In this document: in pieces, positions 1-11,301 of the stretch
How the letters are laid out: each line of letters opens with the position of its first letter
Numbering within the stretch: the stretch's first letter is position 1
From: Juglans regia
Lineage: Eukaryota > Streptophyta > Magnoliopsida > Fagales > Juglandaceae
Assembly: GCF_001411555.2 (NCBI RefSeq)
Contig: NC_049916.1
Location: forward strand, 24,198,558-24,262,557
Reading direction: 5' to 3'
Length of the DNA stretch: 64,000 bases
The notes under the pieces: model-generated
The model's input: only the letters and a program-made list of their open reading frames with translations
Told to the model about the DNA's origin: nothing
Database searches by the model: none
Translations under genes and position numbers: made by a program

Positions 1-900
1 TGTTTCGCAACTCGAGCACTTCCATGGTATCCAAGCTCGCGTAACCTGCAAAATTGGTAGAAGGGCTCCGATGATGTCCGAAGTCACTCTGATGCCTACG
101 TCAATGAATGATTCTCTATTTGGGAATTTAGAGGAATAATAAGAACAACCAGAAAATTAAGCCCGCCCTTCCATGGGTAGGGAGCCCGTTATTTATACCT
201 GATACAAGTTTTGTTGCCGAGGGGGTCGTGGTATGTCAGGTGTAAGACCTGCCATCACTCATTTCTCTCTACCATGATGCGTCTGCTCGCGACTCTTACG
301 ATTGAAGGGGATCGTGGTGTGTCAGTTGTGTCAGGCCTATCCTCTGCTCTTTAGGGGATAGAAGATCGTGGCTGGCGCTGGTGTCAAGCTTGCTTCCACT
401 TACTTCCTATTGCCACAGCGTGTGTCAGTCCGCGACTCTGACGGCTGATAGAGATCGTGGTGTGTCAGGTTGTGGGTAAGGCTGTCCTTAGCATACGGGA
501 TGTGTTGTCGCGTGTGGGGCCTCCCGACTCACACATTTGAGTGCGTCTTCCTTTGAATCCAAAGGGTCTGCGCTCGGGCGTATTCAATATTCCTTGTGTC
601 GCTGGGTGCCTTGTCCAGCATCCCTTAGTAGGTCCTGGTGGGCTGCCGTGCCCCGAGACATTCTCATCGGTTCCTCCGAATCCGGCCCCAAAAGATGTTC
701 CCAATTGGGTTCGTCGTTCCGGGCTCAGCATGGAGTCATCCGGCTTGGACTCTTAGCTCTCGGAGGGGTCTTGTCCCTGGCCCGAAGCCTTTGGGCTTGG
801 CCTCCTCGGGCTTAGAGCTCTTGGATCCGGCCTCTTTGGGCCCAGGCACTTTGGGGATGGGCCTCTCCCTCTCAGTCTCAAATTTATTTTTACAACTCAA
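1..900. repeat. LTR-like repeat fragment
   Basis: This GC-richer block contrasts with the AT-rich DNA that follows. It contains a phrase close to CTCCGATGATGTCCGAAGTC that recurs in variant form near 4215, and a degenerate motif like GATCGTGGTGTGTCAG at about 224, 308, 363 and 449. No coding frame resembles a known protein; the open frames at 465-1015 lack gene-like composition. It is probably part of a retrotransposon LTR cut by the window edge. Type, orientation and ends are not resolved. Confidence 0.4.
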
Positions 901-1027
901 GTGCTCTTTAATTTATTTTATAATTCTATTCATTTTAGTTCTCTTGTTTCTATTTTATTTTATTTGTTTAGTTTTATTTTTTGAGAATATGATTTTAATT
1001 TTTGGTATTTTCTAATTTTAGTTTATG

Positions 1028-1028
1028 A

Positions 1029-1073
<45 letters not shown>
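1028..1073. repeat. (CT)n-(AT)n compound microsatellite
   Basis: A run of CT dinucleotides passes directly into a run of AT dinucleotides. Confidence 0.9.
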
Positions 1074-1074
<1 letters not shown>

Positions 1075-2276
1075 TTCATTTTAAGTATTTCTTTTCCAAA
1101 TTTTAGTTTAATCTTCTTAATTATATATATACTTTTAGTTTCTTCAGATTTGGCATGTCGCATATTGATTGATTATTTTTATTTTTTAAACCACTGATCA
1201 TTATGCATTTTGACCTGTATCATCATTACATTTGTTTTTTTTTTTTCTTTTTCTTTCTTTCTAAGCAAGTTCATATATTATAATTAAGGGATATAAAAAT
1301 ACATGAGTAGGAGGTAGGGGATCCCGACAAAGAACCTTTCTTAACTAGTGCAACAATATAAAAAAGAAAAATAAATGGATAGTGAAAATAAATAAATGTT
1401 TCCTATCATTCTCTGCTAAGAGAGAGTCATACAAAGTAGCGGTTTTTATACAATCTAAGAGTGAGATTGTAGTTCCATGATCGTAGGCCTTGAGGATTAT
1501 AGTGATTGCATTTTGTCTTAAAGTGACTGTTGGAAAAGTCCATTGTCTCGTCTTCACGATCAAAAAGTCCATTGTCTCGTCTTCACTATCAAGTGGCCAA
1601 ATAGGATAACTCTTATAATAAAAAAAATCGAATAAAGATCTGAACTCCATCGCGTTATACATCGTCACAAAACTCCACTCTCTCTTAAAGAAGTACATGT
1701 GATTCTCACGCTGAGGGCAAAAGTAAAAAAAAAGTGAGGCTTATAGGTTGTGGCGAAGAGAGACCGCCAAGGGACCAAAGAGGAGGTGGTGATTGTCGAG
1801 CACCAACAGTTCACATATTTTACTAAACTCTTTAGATATAAGAGTATCCTAGCAAAATCTGGGCAAAATAATAAGGAAAATAATAAAGACAACAATAAGA
1901 TAGATGCAAAATGGACGGATTATAGTTTAGATCAACTTCAATAAACTTCGAAATCTATGGCGGTGCGTAGTGCCCACATGCCTGTCTCCTTGCAGTCACA
2001 ACAGTCAAATATGAAGGGTCTGATGGTGGCAAATCCATTGGTCCGACGCGTGTGGTGAGAAAAGCTCCTGAAAGGAGTGACGCGTATGGCCCACATGCAT
2101 TAATATATGATCTTATTTACTAGAGTCATTACATTTAGTTCAAACATGATAAGTGACTCGTGAATGCCATGGTAGCATTTTGATCTACCATAGAATTAAC
2201 GAAAATCTGGTCAATCATGAGCATTAATACTCTAAAGACACTTAAATTGGACACAATTCCCACACATCAATAGTTG
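1074..2276. other. Intergenic DNA, no gene seen; contains a 29-bp tandem duplication
   Basis: No supportable gene. A 28-base unit (core AGTCCATTGTCTCGTCTTCA) occurs at 1534-1561 and again at 1563-1590, and it accounts for the repeated peptide in the minus-strand open frame there. A 60-bp stretch around 2094-2155 recurs diverged at 2426-2486, so part of this region is duplicated. Confidence 0.6.
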
Positions 2277-2399
2277 AATCCACTCTAAATCGAATTACGA
2301 AGCAGTAATATTTAATTAATAGGGCAGGAGTATAGTATTGATGCATCATATATATATATATATATATGTATATATAAGCTATATATGTACGCAATGATA
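2277..2399. repeat. Direct repeat, copy 1 (partner at 4347-4460)
   Basis: About 120 bp beginning AATCCACTCTAAATCGAATT and running through an (AT)n tract to GTACGCAATGATA. The same sequence lies 2 kb downstream with few differences, mostly in AT-tract length. The pair flanks the ACCGG-rich block and an LTR-like fragment. Confidence 0.85.
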
Positions 2400-2489
2400 A
2401 ATTTGTGACGGCGCGTGAGACCCACATTCATTAATAGATGAACTTATTTACTAGAATCATTATGTTTAGTTTAGACATAACAAGTAGGG

Positions 2490-4129
2490 GTGTAAGTTGA
2501 AACCGAAAAACCGGTCCGGACCGGACCGGACCGGTTTTGAATCGAGACCGGTTCTTAGAATGTGAAAACCGGCCGGTTCCGGTCCGGTTCCGGTTTTAGG
2601 ATTTTTCAGACCTGACCGGACCGGACCGGTTGATAAAAATATATATAAAAATAATATTTATATTATTGATAAAAATACACATTTATATTTTGCAATGATA
2701 GAGTTACAATTCATTTATATTTTATTTACAACTTATCAATAAAATATATTTATTTTAAATACATCAAATCAAAATCAAAATTAAAATTAAAATAAATATT
2801 TTAAAAAATATTATTTTATTTAAAAATTATAAACAAAAATTGTAAAGCATTTCTCAAAAAGAAAATTCATCGTCTAATGTTCCTACTTCGATGAACGGTT
2901 TGAAAAAGCATTTGAAAAATAATTAAAAAAATTCATTTTTTTCCCCTTCATTCACTCTCTTATTCATTGTTTGTGTTGCATGATAATCATAAGAGCAATG
3001 TTACGTATAATCTTTATTTAAAGATTCTAATACAAGTTTAGAAAATTTTATCTTTAAAATTTTTTAAAATTACAAAAATATTCCTCCTAAAATAATATTT
3101 TTTTTCATTTAATAAAAGGTCTGCACATACCGTTCCCAAATGAGGACTACAAATAGAATTTCTCTAATCATAAACTCACTTTAGTTTTTGCTTTGTTTAT
3201 TTTATCTCTCTCTTCCTCTCATTCATTATCATTCTTTTTACTTGTATTAACACTTTATAGTTTTTATTCTTCCATGTCTTATATTCTTTTAAATAAAGAC
3301 ACTATATTACCTCCGTACAACATTTTATAATCTAGCTGAAAATATTTTGAAAATGACTATTTTCTTGAAAAACTCAACACTTTTTTTTTTTTTTATCACT
3401 AGGAAGGTTTGTCAAAGTCATTGAAATTAACAGCTTTAATCACCACTCAATGCTTTCTTTCTTATCGTAATAGTAGTAGCTAAACATCTAATGTCATAAT
3501 CATGGTTTAATGAGATTAGGCCGGCATTTATGGATGCTTAGGATATCTTTAAAAGTTTCTCGAAATTTTGTGAATAGTAGTTAAATAGTTTGAGTGAGGA
3601 TATTTTATTAAGTTTTGAAAAAAAAAAAAAAAAATTCAACACAATTTTTTTAAAATAAATTTTGTATTGGAGTGTGTAAAAGTAAATAGATAAAGTTAAA
3701 AAGCCACTTGAATGTAATTTTTTAAGATTATTTTTGTTTTAAAGTTTGTAAAAATTATATTGATTTTTGTATTTGAGTAATGATTAGGTAATATGATTAG
3801 ACGAAAAATTTAAAATTTTAAAATTGAAATTGTTTTGTGTGTAAATGATGTTTGGGAATGAAGTAAAATTTTTGTTGGAAATTCTATGGTTATCCACACA
3901 TGCCCTTTAACTCTCCTAAGTATTCTTTTCAAAACGATTCATTTGAGTGACTAGGACAAATAAAAAGTAGCAAGTAAATCTCGACTCATTACCACAAAAG
4001 AGCCAATTGTTAAACTTGTGACGTGGTTCTTACTCTGATACCAATTGTTAAAAATTAAATTATTGATTTAAAATTCATAAGACTATTAAATACTAATTTA
4101 GTTAAACATTTAATTCTCAGGATCATAAC
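2490..4129. other. Intergenic DNA with an ACCGG-rich repeat block
   Basis: At about 2500-2630 is a dense cluster of overlapping GGACC/ACCGG words within a phrase starting AGGGGTGTAAGTTGAAACCG. A related phrase occurs at about 54640 (AGGGGTGTACAACTTTGGG followed by ACCGACCGGA), which suggests a dispersed repeat. The rest, to 4129, is AT-rich with poly-A/T runs and no coding signal. Confidence 0.5.
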
Positions 4130-4335
4130 TGTTGAGGACGTTCTTCACCGATACACACTCTCAACCTCCTACAACCAAATAGTAAGGGGGCTTGGGGGGT
4201 TGAAAGGGAACCCTCCGATGCCTAAGTCAGTAATAATAGGTGTAATCTCCGATCCAAAATATTTCATACCCTCATTAAGATACCTGGTCCCTTTAAATAG
4301 AGGTTTTGTCTTCCTGGGATCACCTGGATTAATGA
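4130..4335. repeat. LTR-like repeat fragment
   Basis: Contains CCTCCGATGCCTAAGTCAGT, a variant of the phrase near 70-100, then a short run ending in CCCTTTAAATAGAGG that could be an LTR TATA region. No coding sequence. It is probably a remnant of the LTR class seen at the left edge. Confidence 0.4.
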
Positions 4336-4346
4336 CCTCACCCATT

Positions 4347-4460
4347 AATCCACTCTAAATCGAATTACGAAGCAGTAATATTCAATTAATAGGGCATGCG
4401 TATAGTATTGATGCATCATATATATATATATATACATAAGTATATATGTACGCAATGATA
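4347..4460. repeat. Direct repeat, copy 2 (partner at 2277-2399)
   Basis: Near-identical to 2277-2399, including the AATCCACTCTAAATCGAATT start, the (AT)n tract and the GTACGCAATGATA end. A Mutator-like MITE begins 10 bases past its end; copy 1 lacks that insertion. Confidence 0.85.
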
Positions 4461-4469
4461 TATTTTTAT

Positions 4470-4643
4470 GAGAAAATATACTTACAACCGTGAATTGTGT
4501 AACCGCCGCGTAATCGCTTTGAAAAAAATAAATAAAACATGGGACCCACATGAAAAAAATTAATTTTTTAATAGTAGACCCCACTCTTTTTCAAAACGAT
4601 TACGCGGCGGTTACGCACTTCACGGTTGTATGTAGAATTACTC
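4470..4643. mobile_element. Mutator-like MITE with 9-bp TSD (copy 1)
   Basis: Terminal inverted repeats of about 57 bp bound this 174-bp element. The left end starts GAGAAAATATACTTACAACC; the reverse complement of the right end starts GAGTAATTCTACATACAACC. Both run through CGTAACCGCCGCGTAATCG-like sequence to TTTGAAAAA. The flanks carry a perfect 9-bp duplication, TATTTTTAT, at 4461-4469 and 4644-4652. Nine-base TSDs with long TIRs are the mark of Mutator-like elements. There is no room for a transposase, so it is non-autonomous. Confidence 0.88.
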
Positions 4644-4751
4644 TATTTTTATAGATCAATGGAATTAGAATCATGGTCCAAAACGAGGTTACAAACTAGA
4701 ATTCTCCACAAAATAATTCAAACGAATAGATTATAAAATAATAATACACTC

Positions 4752-5309
4752 TTAATGAACCACTGTGACATTGTATCCAACAATTGCATCACCGGTGTTG
4801 GCGTCAAACCAATGTGTGTGGGCAATGGCATACCCACGTGCAAACCGGAAAAGTCCTGTTCCGCCTACGATCGCCATCTCACGCACTGGATGCGTCGCCG
4901 GGTTCTTGCCAAGTAGGCTAACACTGCTACCATTGTAGATGCCATGCGTGAATCCATAGTTCATGGCCATGATGAGACCAAGTTCTTGTTGTCCTGCTGA
5001 CCCGTACAGACCTTGAGCCCTGCCCACGAGCTCTGAATTCGGATCGGCTGTCTTTGTTAAGGGATCGTCTGCCATCATGAGAAGGCCGAAGGAAGTCGGA
5101 GATTTCTGAGTGCCAGCGGCTTGAGCCACCCTAATAGCGCTGGGGTTCTTCCCGCTGACTGTGTCATGGAAGTAAAACTGGAGTTTGGTCAACGTCTTCT
5201 TAGGGAACTTCTTGCTTGTGGCCCAGTTCTCTGCTTCCGAGCTTTGAGCCCATGGGATGCCTGCAACTAAGAAGAAGAGCAGTAGAACTGTGCCTAGTTT
5301 TGGCGCCAT
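4752..5309 (-). CDS. Dirigent protein
   Basis: A single-exon 185-residue dirigent (disease resistance response) protein. The family acts in the apoplast; some members direct stereoselective coupling of coniferyl alcohol radicals into lignans, others act in lignin or Casparian-strip formation. Residues 1-26 form a signal peptide (hydrophobic LLLFFLVAGIPWA). The dirigent domain follows at about 42-185, with FYFHDTVSGKNPSAIRVAQ, FGLLMMADDPLT, AQGLYGSAGQ, the GSSVSLLG stretch, REMAIVGGTGLFRFARGYA and TGDAIVGYNV. Asn-X-Ser/Thr sites occur at YNGSS and YNVTV. I chose Met at 5309 because the frame upstream of it (to 5501) is not secretory and would bury the signal peptide. Length is typical and no lesion is visible. 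The substrate cannot be assigned. The broken paralogue is at 11302-11887. Confidence 0.93.
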   Translation of the reverse strand: MAPKLGTVLLLFFLVAGIPWAQSSEAENWATSKKFPKKTLTKLQFYFHDTVSGKNPSAIRVAQAAGTQKSPTSFGLLMMADDPLTKTADPNSELVGRAQGLYGSAGQQELGLIMAMNYGFTHGIYNGSSVSLLGKNPATHPVREMAIVGGTGLFRFARGYAIAHTHWFDANTGDAIVGYNVTVVH

Positions 5310-5395
5310 CTCTGTTCCTTTCTGTTTAGCAAAGTTTTGTGGAACAAAGAGGGATGAGGGTACTTTGGAAGATGGGGGTAACGGTTTGGAAAGTC

Positions 5396-5406
5396 TTACA
5401 TATAGG
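5396..5406 (-). promoter_or_regulatory. Probable TATA box of the dirigent gene
   Basis: The minus strand reads CCTATATGTAAG about 90 bp upstream of the chosen ATG, a usual plant spacing, and it supports the start at 5309. Confidence 0.5.
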
Positions 5407-5998
5407 GCATGGGGGAAAGATTCTAGCGTCGTTTTTGGAATATGGAGAAGTAAGTTTAGCCACATTTGCAGGGCGTCCTCTGTTTTTTTTGAGTGCGCCA
5501 ACTGCTTTTACTACTAAATCAATAACCAAGCTGTCTTTAGCCTTTCCTCCGATTTTTGGTGTGTGGGCTGGCAAACTTACCCATAATATAATTTTGAAAA
5601 GCACTGAGACCATTGCCTTAAGATAATGGAACTGAGATCAGAGTAATTTAAATTTTCAACTAGCTAAAATAATATGAGAATGGCACTCCTAATTTCTATC
5701 TGCAATGTCTCCATCCCCACCGGTTCTAAATTTTAATTCCATGGATATTGATGGAACCCCTAATGCCTCAAATTACGAGGAATAACTCCAGTAAAAATAA
5801 GTTTTATTAATTCATATGTTAACATTTTAAAGGATTACAACCTTAAATATCGATCATGTTTCATAGATATGAAACTCATATCATGTAATTTTATTCACTA
5901 CGATGGATGAATGTTAATAACCGTATCTTACTCGTAGTGCTGAGGAAGCGTGCTTTGAGGTTCTTGATCAGCAATAAACTCCATTGACGAGGAGAGAA

Positions 5999-8900
5999 TC
6001 AGAGATCGGGTGTCCTCCGTACCCTGGTGGCTTGTTCAAATCCATAAGCAATCTCAATTAGCTTCGGTTCTGTACCCTTTAGCCCACCGAAACAGATCCC
6101 AAATGGCATTCCATCGCTTTCATACCCTCCAGGAACAGTAATACCTGGGTATCCTCCAATTGCTAGCACTACGGCGGCATCTTTGCCAAGCGTCACCATT
6201 GCATCCAAGTCATTTTCCTTCATCATTTTCTCAAATCCATATTTCGACAGTTTTTCCAATTTCTCGTGTGCCTTTATCTCTTCCTCTCCAATCCCATTAG
6301 TCATCTCTGATTTAATGAACTCGTCCTGTCCAAATTCTTTCATCATTTCCTGCATCAGCCAAAGTTAGTTCAGTATAATAAAATGCACTGGCTTTTGCAG
6401 GGTAAACGTTATAATTATTAATAGTCTAGAAAAGATGGGCAATAATTTCCTTACTTTGATCTAAATTTTTGTTTACAAGTTTGATAGTTTCACGTCGTCT
6501 AAAAACCATATACACTTACCAGGATAGGGTGATTCGAGTTGAAGGCAATGATATCTGACAATGACCTCACGGTGGAGTTGAGGAGTTCTTCTAGGTAGGT
6601 GTTTATGGAGAGCTTGAACTCAGCTAAAAGGAGAACTAATTCGCCACTTATATAGCGATTCATAATGATATCAATATTTGCAATTTCTAGATTGTCCACT
6701 ATAGTTGCACCTCTTTGCCTTAATTTGATAACACGTGAAAAGAAAAAGAGTCAAAGAAGTATAAGGATAAGATAAAAGGTTAACTTCATTCTATCATCTA
6801 ATGTCAAATCATGAAATAATAAGAAGATGATGAGAAAATAGATAATGAATAGATTTTTTCTTGTATGACACACATGATGTATCTATCTCTCTTTAAAACT
6901 GAATACATAATTCCAGCAAATAATCAGGGAGAATCTCTACTCATTCTATCCAATGCGTTCCAGGAATATTGAACCAACATGCCAAATGAGCTAAATTGTG
7001 AGGGTGGCTTGCTTACCTTAGCACGTTGAGATGATGCTCGAAAGCGGTAATGGCAGTGGATCCATTATAAGAGTCCAAAAACGGATACCTGACAACGCCC
7101 AATCTCTTTCCGTGGAGTCCATCTTCCTTAAGGAATTGACTGTAGCCACCTGCAGGTATGAACTTAGCAGCTGCCTTTGTTGCTTCATAGTCTTTTGGAT
7201 CGAATCCCACAATTGCCTCCAGCAAATAAACTGCATCCGTTACTGTCCTGCAGATGGGCCTGTCATTTCGTCATAATCAAAATTCATGAGTTAAACATCG
7301 GCCCAGATAAAGTGTCCATGGCTGTTGGCAGGGACGGGTTTTCGGGGGTCCAAATTTTGACTTTTTCTTTTCTTTTCTTTTTTTGTGAAAAAGAAATTGG
7401 TTCAATAAAGTCTGTATTTCGTTCTTATTACGATTCACCTCTATTGTTTTTTTGTTTTCATGGTAGCCCAATGTGTTTTGAACGATTTTGAATAAAATCC
7501 ATCCATTATCCAACATACTTAACGAAGAGCCCACGTTGAAAATATTATTATCTTTTTAAGAAATAAATTAATATAAAAATTAAAATAATCCACTAATAAA
7601 ATACTTATGTCTCGTATGGTTATACAATTCAGATGAGATGAGATATTTTGTTAAAAGTTGAATAAAATATTGTTATAATATAATTTTTAATATAATTTTT
7701 GTTTTGAAATTTTAAAAAATTGAATTGTTTATTATATTTTATGTAGGAATCTGAAAAAATTGTAATGATTATATGAGATGAGATAATTTGATTTTGTGTA
7801 ATCAAATCAGTCCTTAAAAAAAAAGTAATACTACGTACATGATTTTGTGAAATGCACAAGCGTCATATTGTCGCTTTGAAGAATAATAGGATTTATTATT
7901 AAAAAATTAATTTATTTCATTTGTGCTTCATATTTATTCATTTTTTTTCAAAGTTATTGTACGACACTTGCATACAGAACTACAACTATCATTTCTCAAA
8001 TTTATGTACCTTTTCTCAAAGAAAAAACACGTGTTTTCCTAAATTAGAAAAGAGTAGACAAATTTGACAAAGTACAAGAGGCTTTTTTTTTTTTTTTTTA
8101 AATAGTAAGAGGATATTGATCATAGTGTTAAAACTAAGAATAATACTAATCATCATCTCAATTTTTATTATCTTCTATCATCTCATGATATGGTCTTGGA
8201 TAGTTGAAGATTATTTATTATATTTTACTTATGAACCTATCATCTAATGTCACACTATAGGATGAGCAGATGATAATGAAAAAAAAAATAATGAATAAAT
8301 TCTTTCTAAAAGTAAAGACATTACGTGTAAAGACATTTTGCACAAAACATCACATCCTTTCATAAGGTAATTGACATCCTTTCATTTTTTTATTTTTGTC
8401 TTTATTTTTTTCATCTTTTAGCATTACTCTTTCTTTTATACCGAGTATTCAAACTTATTTTATTGGTAAGTTATCATGATCTGTATAATTTATACATAAT
8501 TTAAGAGTATTGGTATTGGATTCATCATTTTCATTTTCAAAATTTAATAAAAAATATATGTTTTTCATAAATCTAAAACCTCTCTATCCATAACCCTACA
8601 TTGGATTAGTTATTGGATTCATCAAAATAATAATATAATATTATTTTGTTAATGATAGTATTTTTAATTTATTTTTTTCATATTTTATAATTACACTAAC
8701 TATATATTAATTAATAATTTAATTTGATACTTAAATTATTATTTCCTAACTTAAATATATTGTGTCTCAAAATTGAGAAATAATAATTTAAATAAATAAA
8801 ATAATGGTTATAGAGTGTGAATAGTGAGTTTTCAAATTTGAAGATGAAGACATTTAAGCATATGGTGAATCCAATGACATGATTTTAAAGTTAAAATTAT

Positions 8901-10306
8901 CAAATTTTAAAGATTGGACTCATTTGATGAGTCTAATATTAGTGCTATTTATCACTTATATTAAGTATTGACGAGAATTGCAAAGTCAAAATTTAACATT
9001 TACTTATGTATTAATATAAGATTTTAAAATAAAATAAATAATAAATTTCTTATAAATTATCTCGCAATTCATGAGCAAGAAATTACTAAAAAACTTAATA
9101 CTAATGTGATCATTAATGAATTTTATGCTCTTGAATAACGTTAAGGTCAATTATCTATTTTTAATTGAACATATAAACTTGAGCAATGCTATTTATCATT
9201 TATTATTTGTTAATATGACATTAAATATGTAATTAAGGGAAAGCAGTATTGCACAAATTTTATAGAATTTTCTAATAAAATTTTATTTCTTTAATTCAAA
9301 CAAATCAAAATCAAATAAAATTTAAATAAATTTCAAAAGTTTATATTTTATTAAATAATTATGTGAAAGTAGTGCTTATATCTTTATCATTGTTGTATGA
9401 TTAGTCAAAGCGGACATGAGAAAGCAGTCTCTATTAAATGGGTTAGGAAAGCGACAAGTTACCCGATTGAGTCCTGACGGGGCGAGATTGGGATGACGCC
9501 GGCCCTGCTTGTGAGACCGACAGTGGGTTTGATCCCTACAGCCGAGTTGTGATCCGCTGGGCAGATGATGGAGCCGTCTGTTTCAGTCCCCACTGATATT
9601 GATACCATGTTTGCTGCCACCGAAATTGCGGATCCACTGCTTGACCCGCATGGATCTCCCCATTCCACATATGGATTCTGCATGTATTTTTCCGTAACAC
9701 TTATTTAAGTTCTGTTTGTTTTGAAAAATGAACGAGAAAGAAAAAACATAATATACTGACCACGCTTCGTCCCCCTCTAGCAGACCAGTAACTGGGGATC
9801 TTCAAAGACCGAATACCATACCACTCCGTAAGACTAGCTTTCCCTAAAATCAAGGCCCCGGCCCTTCTCAGGCGGTCGACCACGCCGGCGTCCCCAGGTA
9901 CCTTGGATCCCAGCAGCGCGTACGACCCAGCCGTGTTGTTCAGCTTGTCCTTGGTGGCTATGCTGTCCTTGAGCAGCACCGGAATGCCGTGCAGCTCTCC
10001 CAAGCTCCCGGCGGCTGCCTCCTCCCTCTGGCGATCGGCCTCGTCCGCTTGATCCCGCGCGTCTGGATTCACTTCCAGCACGCTGCGAAGCAAGGGATTC
10101 AGCCTTGCGATCTGGTCGAGGTAAAGGTCAACCAGTCGTCTGGACGTGAGTTCTTTCCGGGAGAAGGCGCGTTGGATGTCGTCGATGGTGGCTTCGATGA
10201 TGGTAAATTGTGAGCCGTGGGTTGTGTTGACGAGGCCGGAGAAAACTAACAGAAGGATCAACGGTGAGAAGAGGAGAGAAAGTAGTGGACGACGGTGGAC
10301 ACCCAT
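5999..10306 (-). CDS. Amidase-signature family protein (probable secreted amidase), five exons
   Basis: Exons on the minus strand: 9761-10306, 9463-9677, 7017-7259, 6520-6718, 5999-6349. All junctions are GT-AG and in phase, giving 517 residues, typical for the plant family that includes At4g34880. Residues 1-31 form a signal peptide; the amidase-signature core follows. The Lys-Ser-Ser triad is visible: Lys113 (LLKDS), cis-Ser194 (DPCGSSSGSA) and nucleophile Ser218 (GTETDGSI). The 24-residue Ser spacing equals that of characterised members. The GIKPTVGLTSRAGVIPISP block and the C-terminal GGYPGITVPGGY block are present. These enzymes hydrolyse amide bonds; the substrate is unknown. Intron 2 is over 2.2 kb and holds MITEs. 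The donor after exon 1 was placed at GTCAGT rather than three bases earlier because this keeps the usual spacing before NPYV. No truncation or frame damage. Confidence 0.93.
7612..7812. mobile_element. MITE of the GAGATGAGAT family, in amidase intron 2
   Basis: AT-rich element with ends GGTTATACAATTCAGATGAG and, on the reverse strand, GATTACACAAAATCAAATTA. Its interior word AATTGTTTATTATATTTT recurs in related copies at about 13150, 52331 and 52553. It is too short to code for a transposase. Exact ends and TSD are not resolved. Confidence 0.6.
8510..8945. repeat. Dispersed AT-rich element in amidase intron 2 (related copy at 51555-52185)
   Basis: Begins around GGTATTGGATTCATCATTTT and ends around CATTTGATGAGTCTAATATT. 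Long shared stretches, such as TTATAATTACACTAACTATA, recur in order in the block upstream of NUP188. The ends show weak inverted similarity (ATTGGATTCATCA against TAGACTCATCAAA). Probably a non-autonomous DNA transposon; the class is not established. Confidence 0.55.
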
Positions 10307-11301
10307 TTCTTCTAATTATTTTTCTCTCTATGCTCTATACATTTATCTTAATGAATTAGGAAATATAATTTATTCTTCACTGCTTTGTGATCTTTGTTTT
10401 GGATAGAATATTGTCTGAATCTGAAATTCTTACATCACTCCTTTTTTTTTTTTTTTACTTTTTACCTTTTTTTATAAGTATGGGGAGTTTTGAATTTAAA
10501 TTTTTTATTTGAAAAATCAGATCATATATCATCGGGTGACGGGTCATCATTCTCTTAACTTTTTGAAAAAATTTTGAAATCTCAGAAAAAATATTTTAGA
10601 TGTTGACTCCTTTTTATTTTTTAGAAAATTTTATAAAAATAGTGAGAATGTGAAATAATATTTGGACTGTAAAAGAAAAAAAAAAGGCGGCGAGATTTTT
10701 TTAAAAAATGTCTAAAAGTTTTGGTAAACATTTATATTATAATTAATAAAATGATATGCACTTCTTCCTATTTATGCAAATTTTTAAGATATGTAATGAT
10801 TTTTCCGATCATATTAGTTCTAACGAACATTCAAAATATGAATAATTTTTTATAATTATTAAATAAAGAGATTTGATTTGAAGATATTTATCTTATCTCA
10901 ATAAAAATTTTTTTATCTAATTTCTCTATAAATAAAGACTACTGCTTTATATTATATTACAATTAATAGTACTAAGAAAGATGTAGCCACAAAAATGTAT
11001 GATCTTCCTGATCATGATCTTTTTTCCATCTCATTTTAATTTCTATTATAATATATATTATCATTTTATCTCAGGCCAGCCATACATGATTTATTCTGGC
11101 TACTCAGTATCATGTTGGTAAAGAAATATACTTAGCGATGAATTTTGTCCCCTACAAACACATGAGAACTAAAGATTATATATAGCTTGACAACAGCTCA
11201 AGCAACTTGATTAATATAACAATGATCAGCAAGAGATCTCCATACATGGTTTGGGTACTTTCGTTTGGTGAAGAACTTTTGTTCCTTTTAGCTTTGCCAG
11301 T
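10307..11301. other. Intergenic DNA between amidase and dirigent pseudogene
   Basis: AT-rich sequence with poly-T runs (for example near 10440). It includes the amidase 5' flank. No further gene, RNA or clear element is visible. Confidence 0.6.

Noticed and set aside
465..1015. Several overlapping open frames at the left edge
   Set aside because: Low-complexity frames in an LTR-like repeat, on both strands at once, without known domains.
1345..1698. 117-codon minus-strand open frame
   Set aside because: Contains the 29-bp tandem duplication, has no domain and lacks splice partners.
5310..5501. N-terminal extension of the dirigent frame to Met at 5501
   Set aside because: It would place 64 non-secretory residues before a clear signal peptide, and a TATA-like site lies within it.
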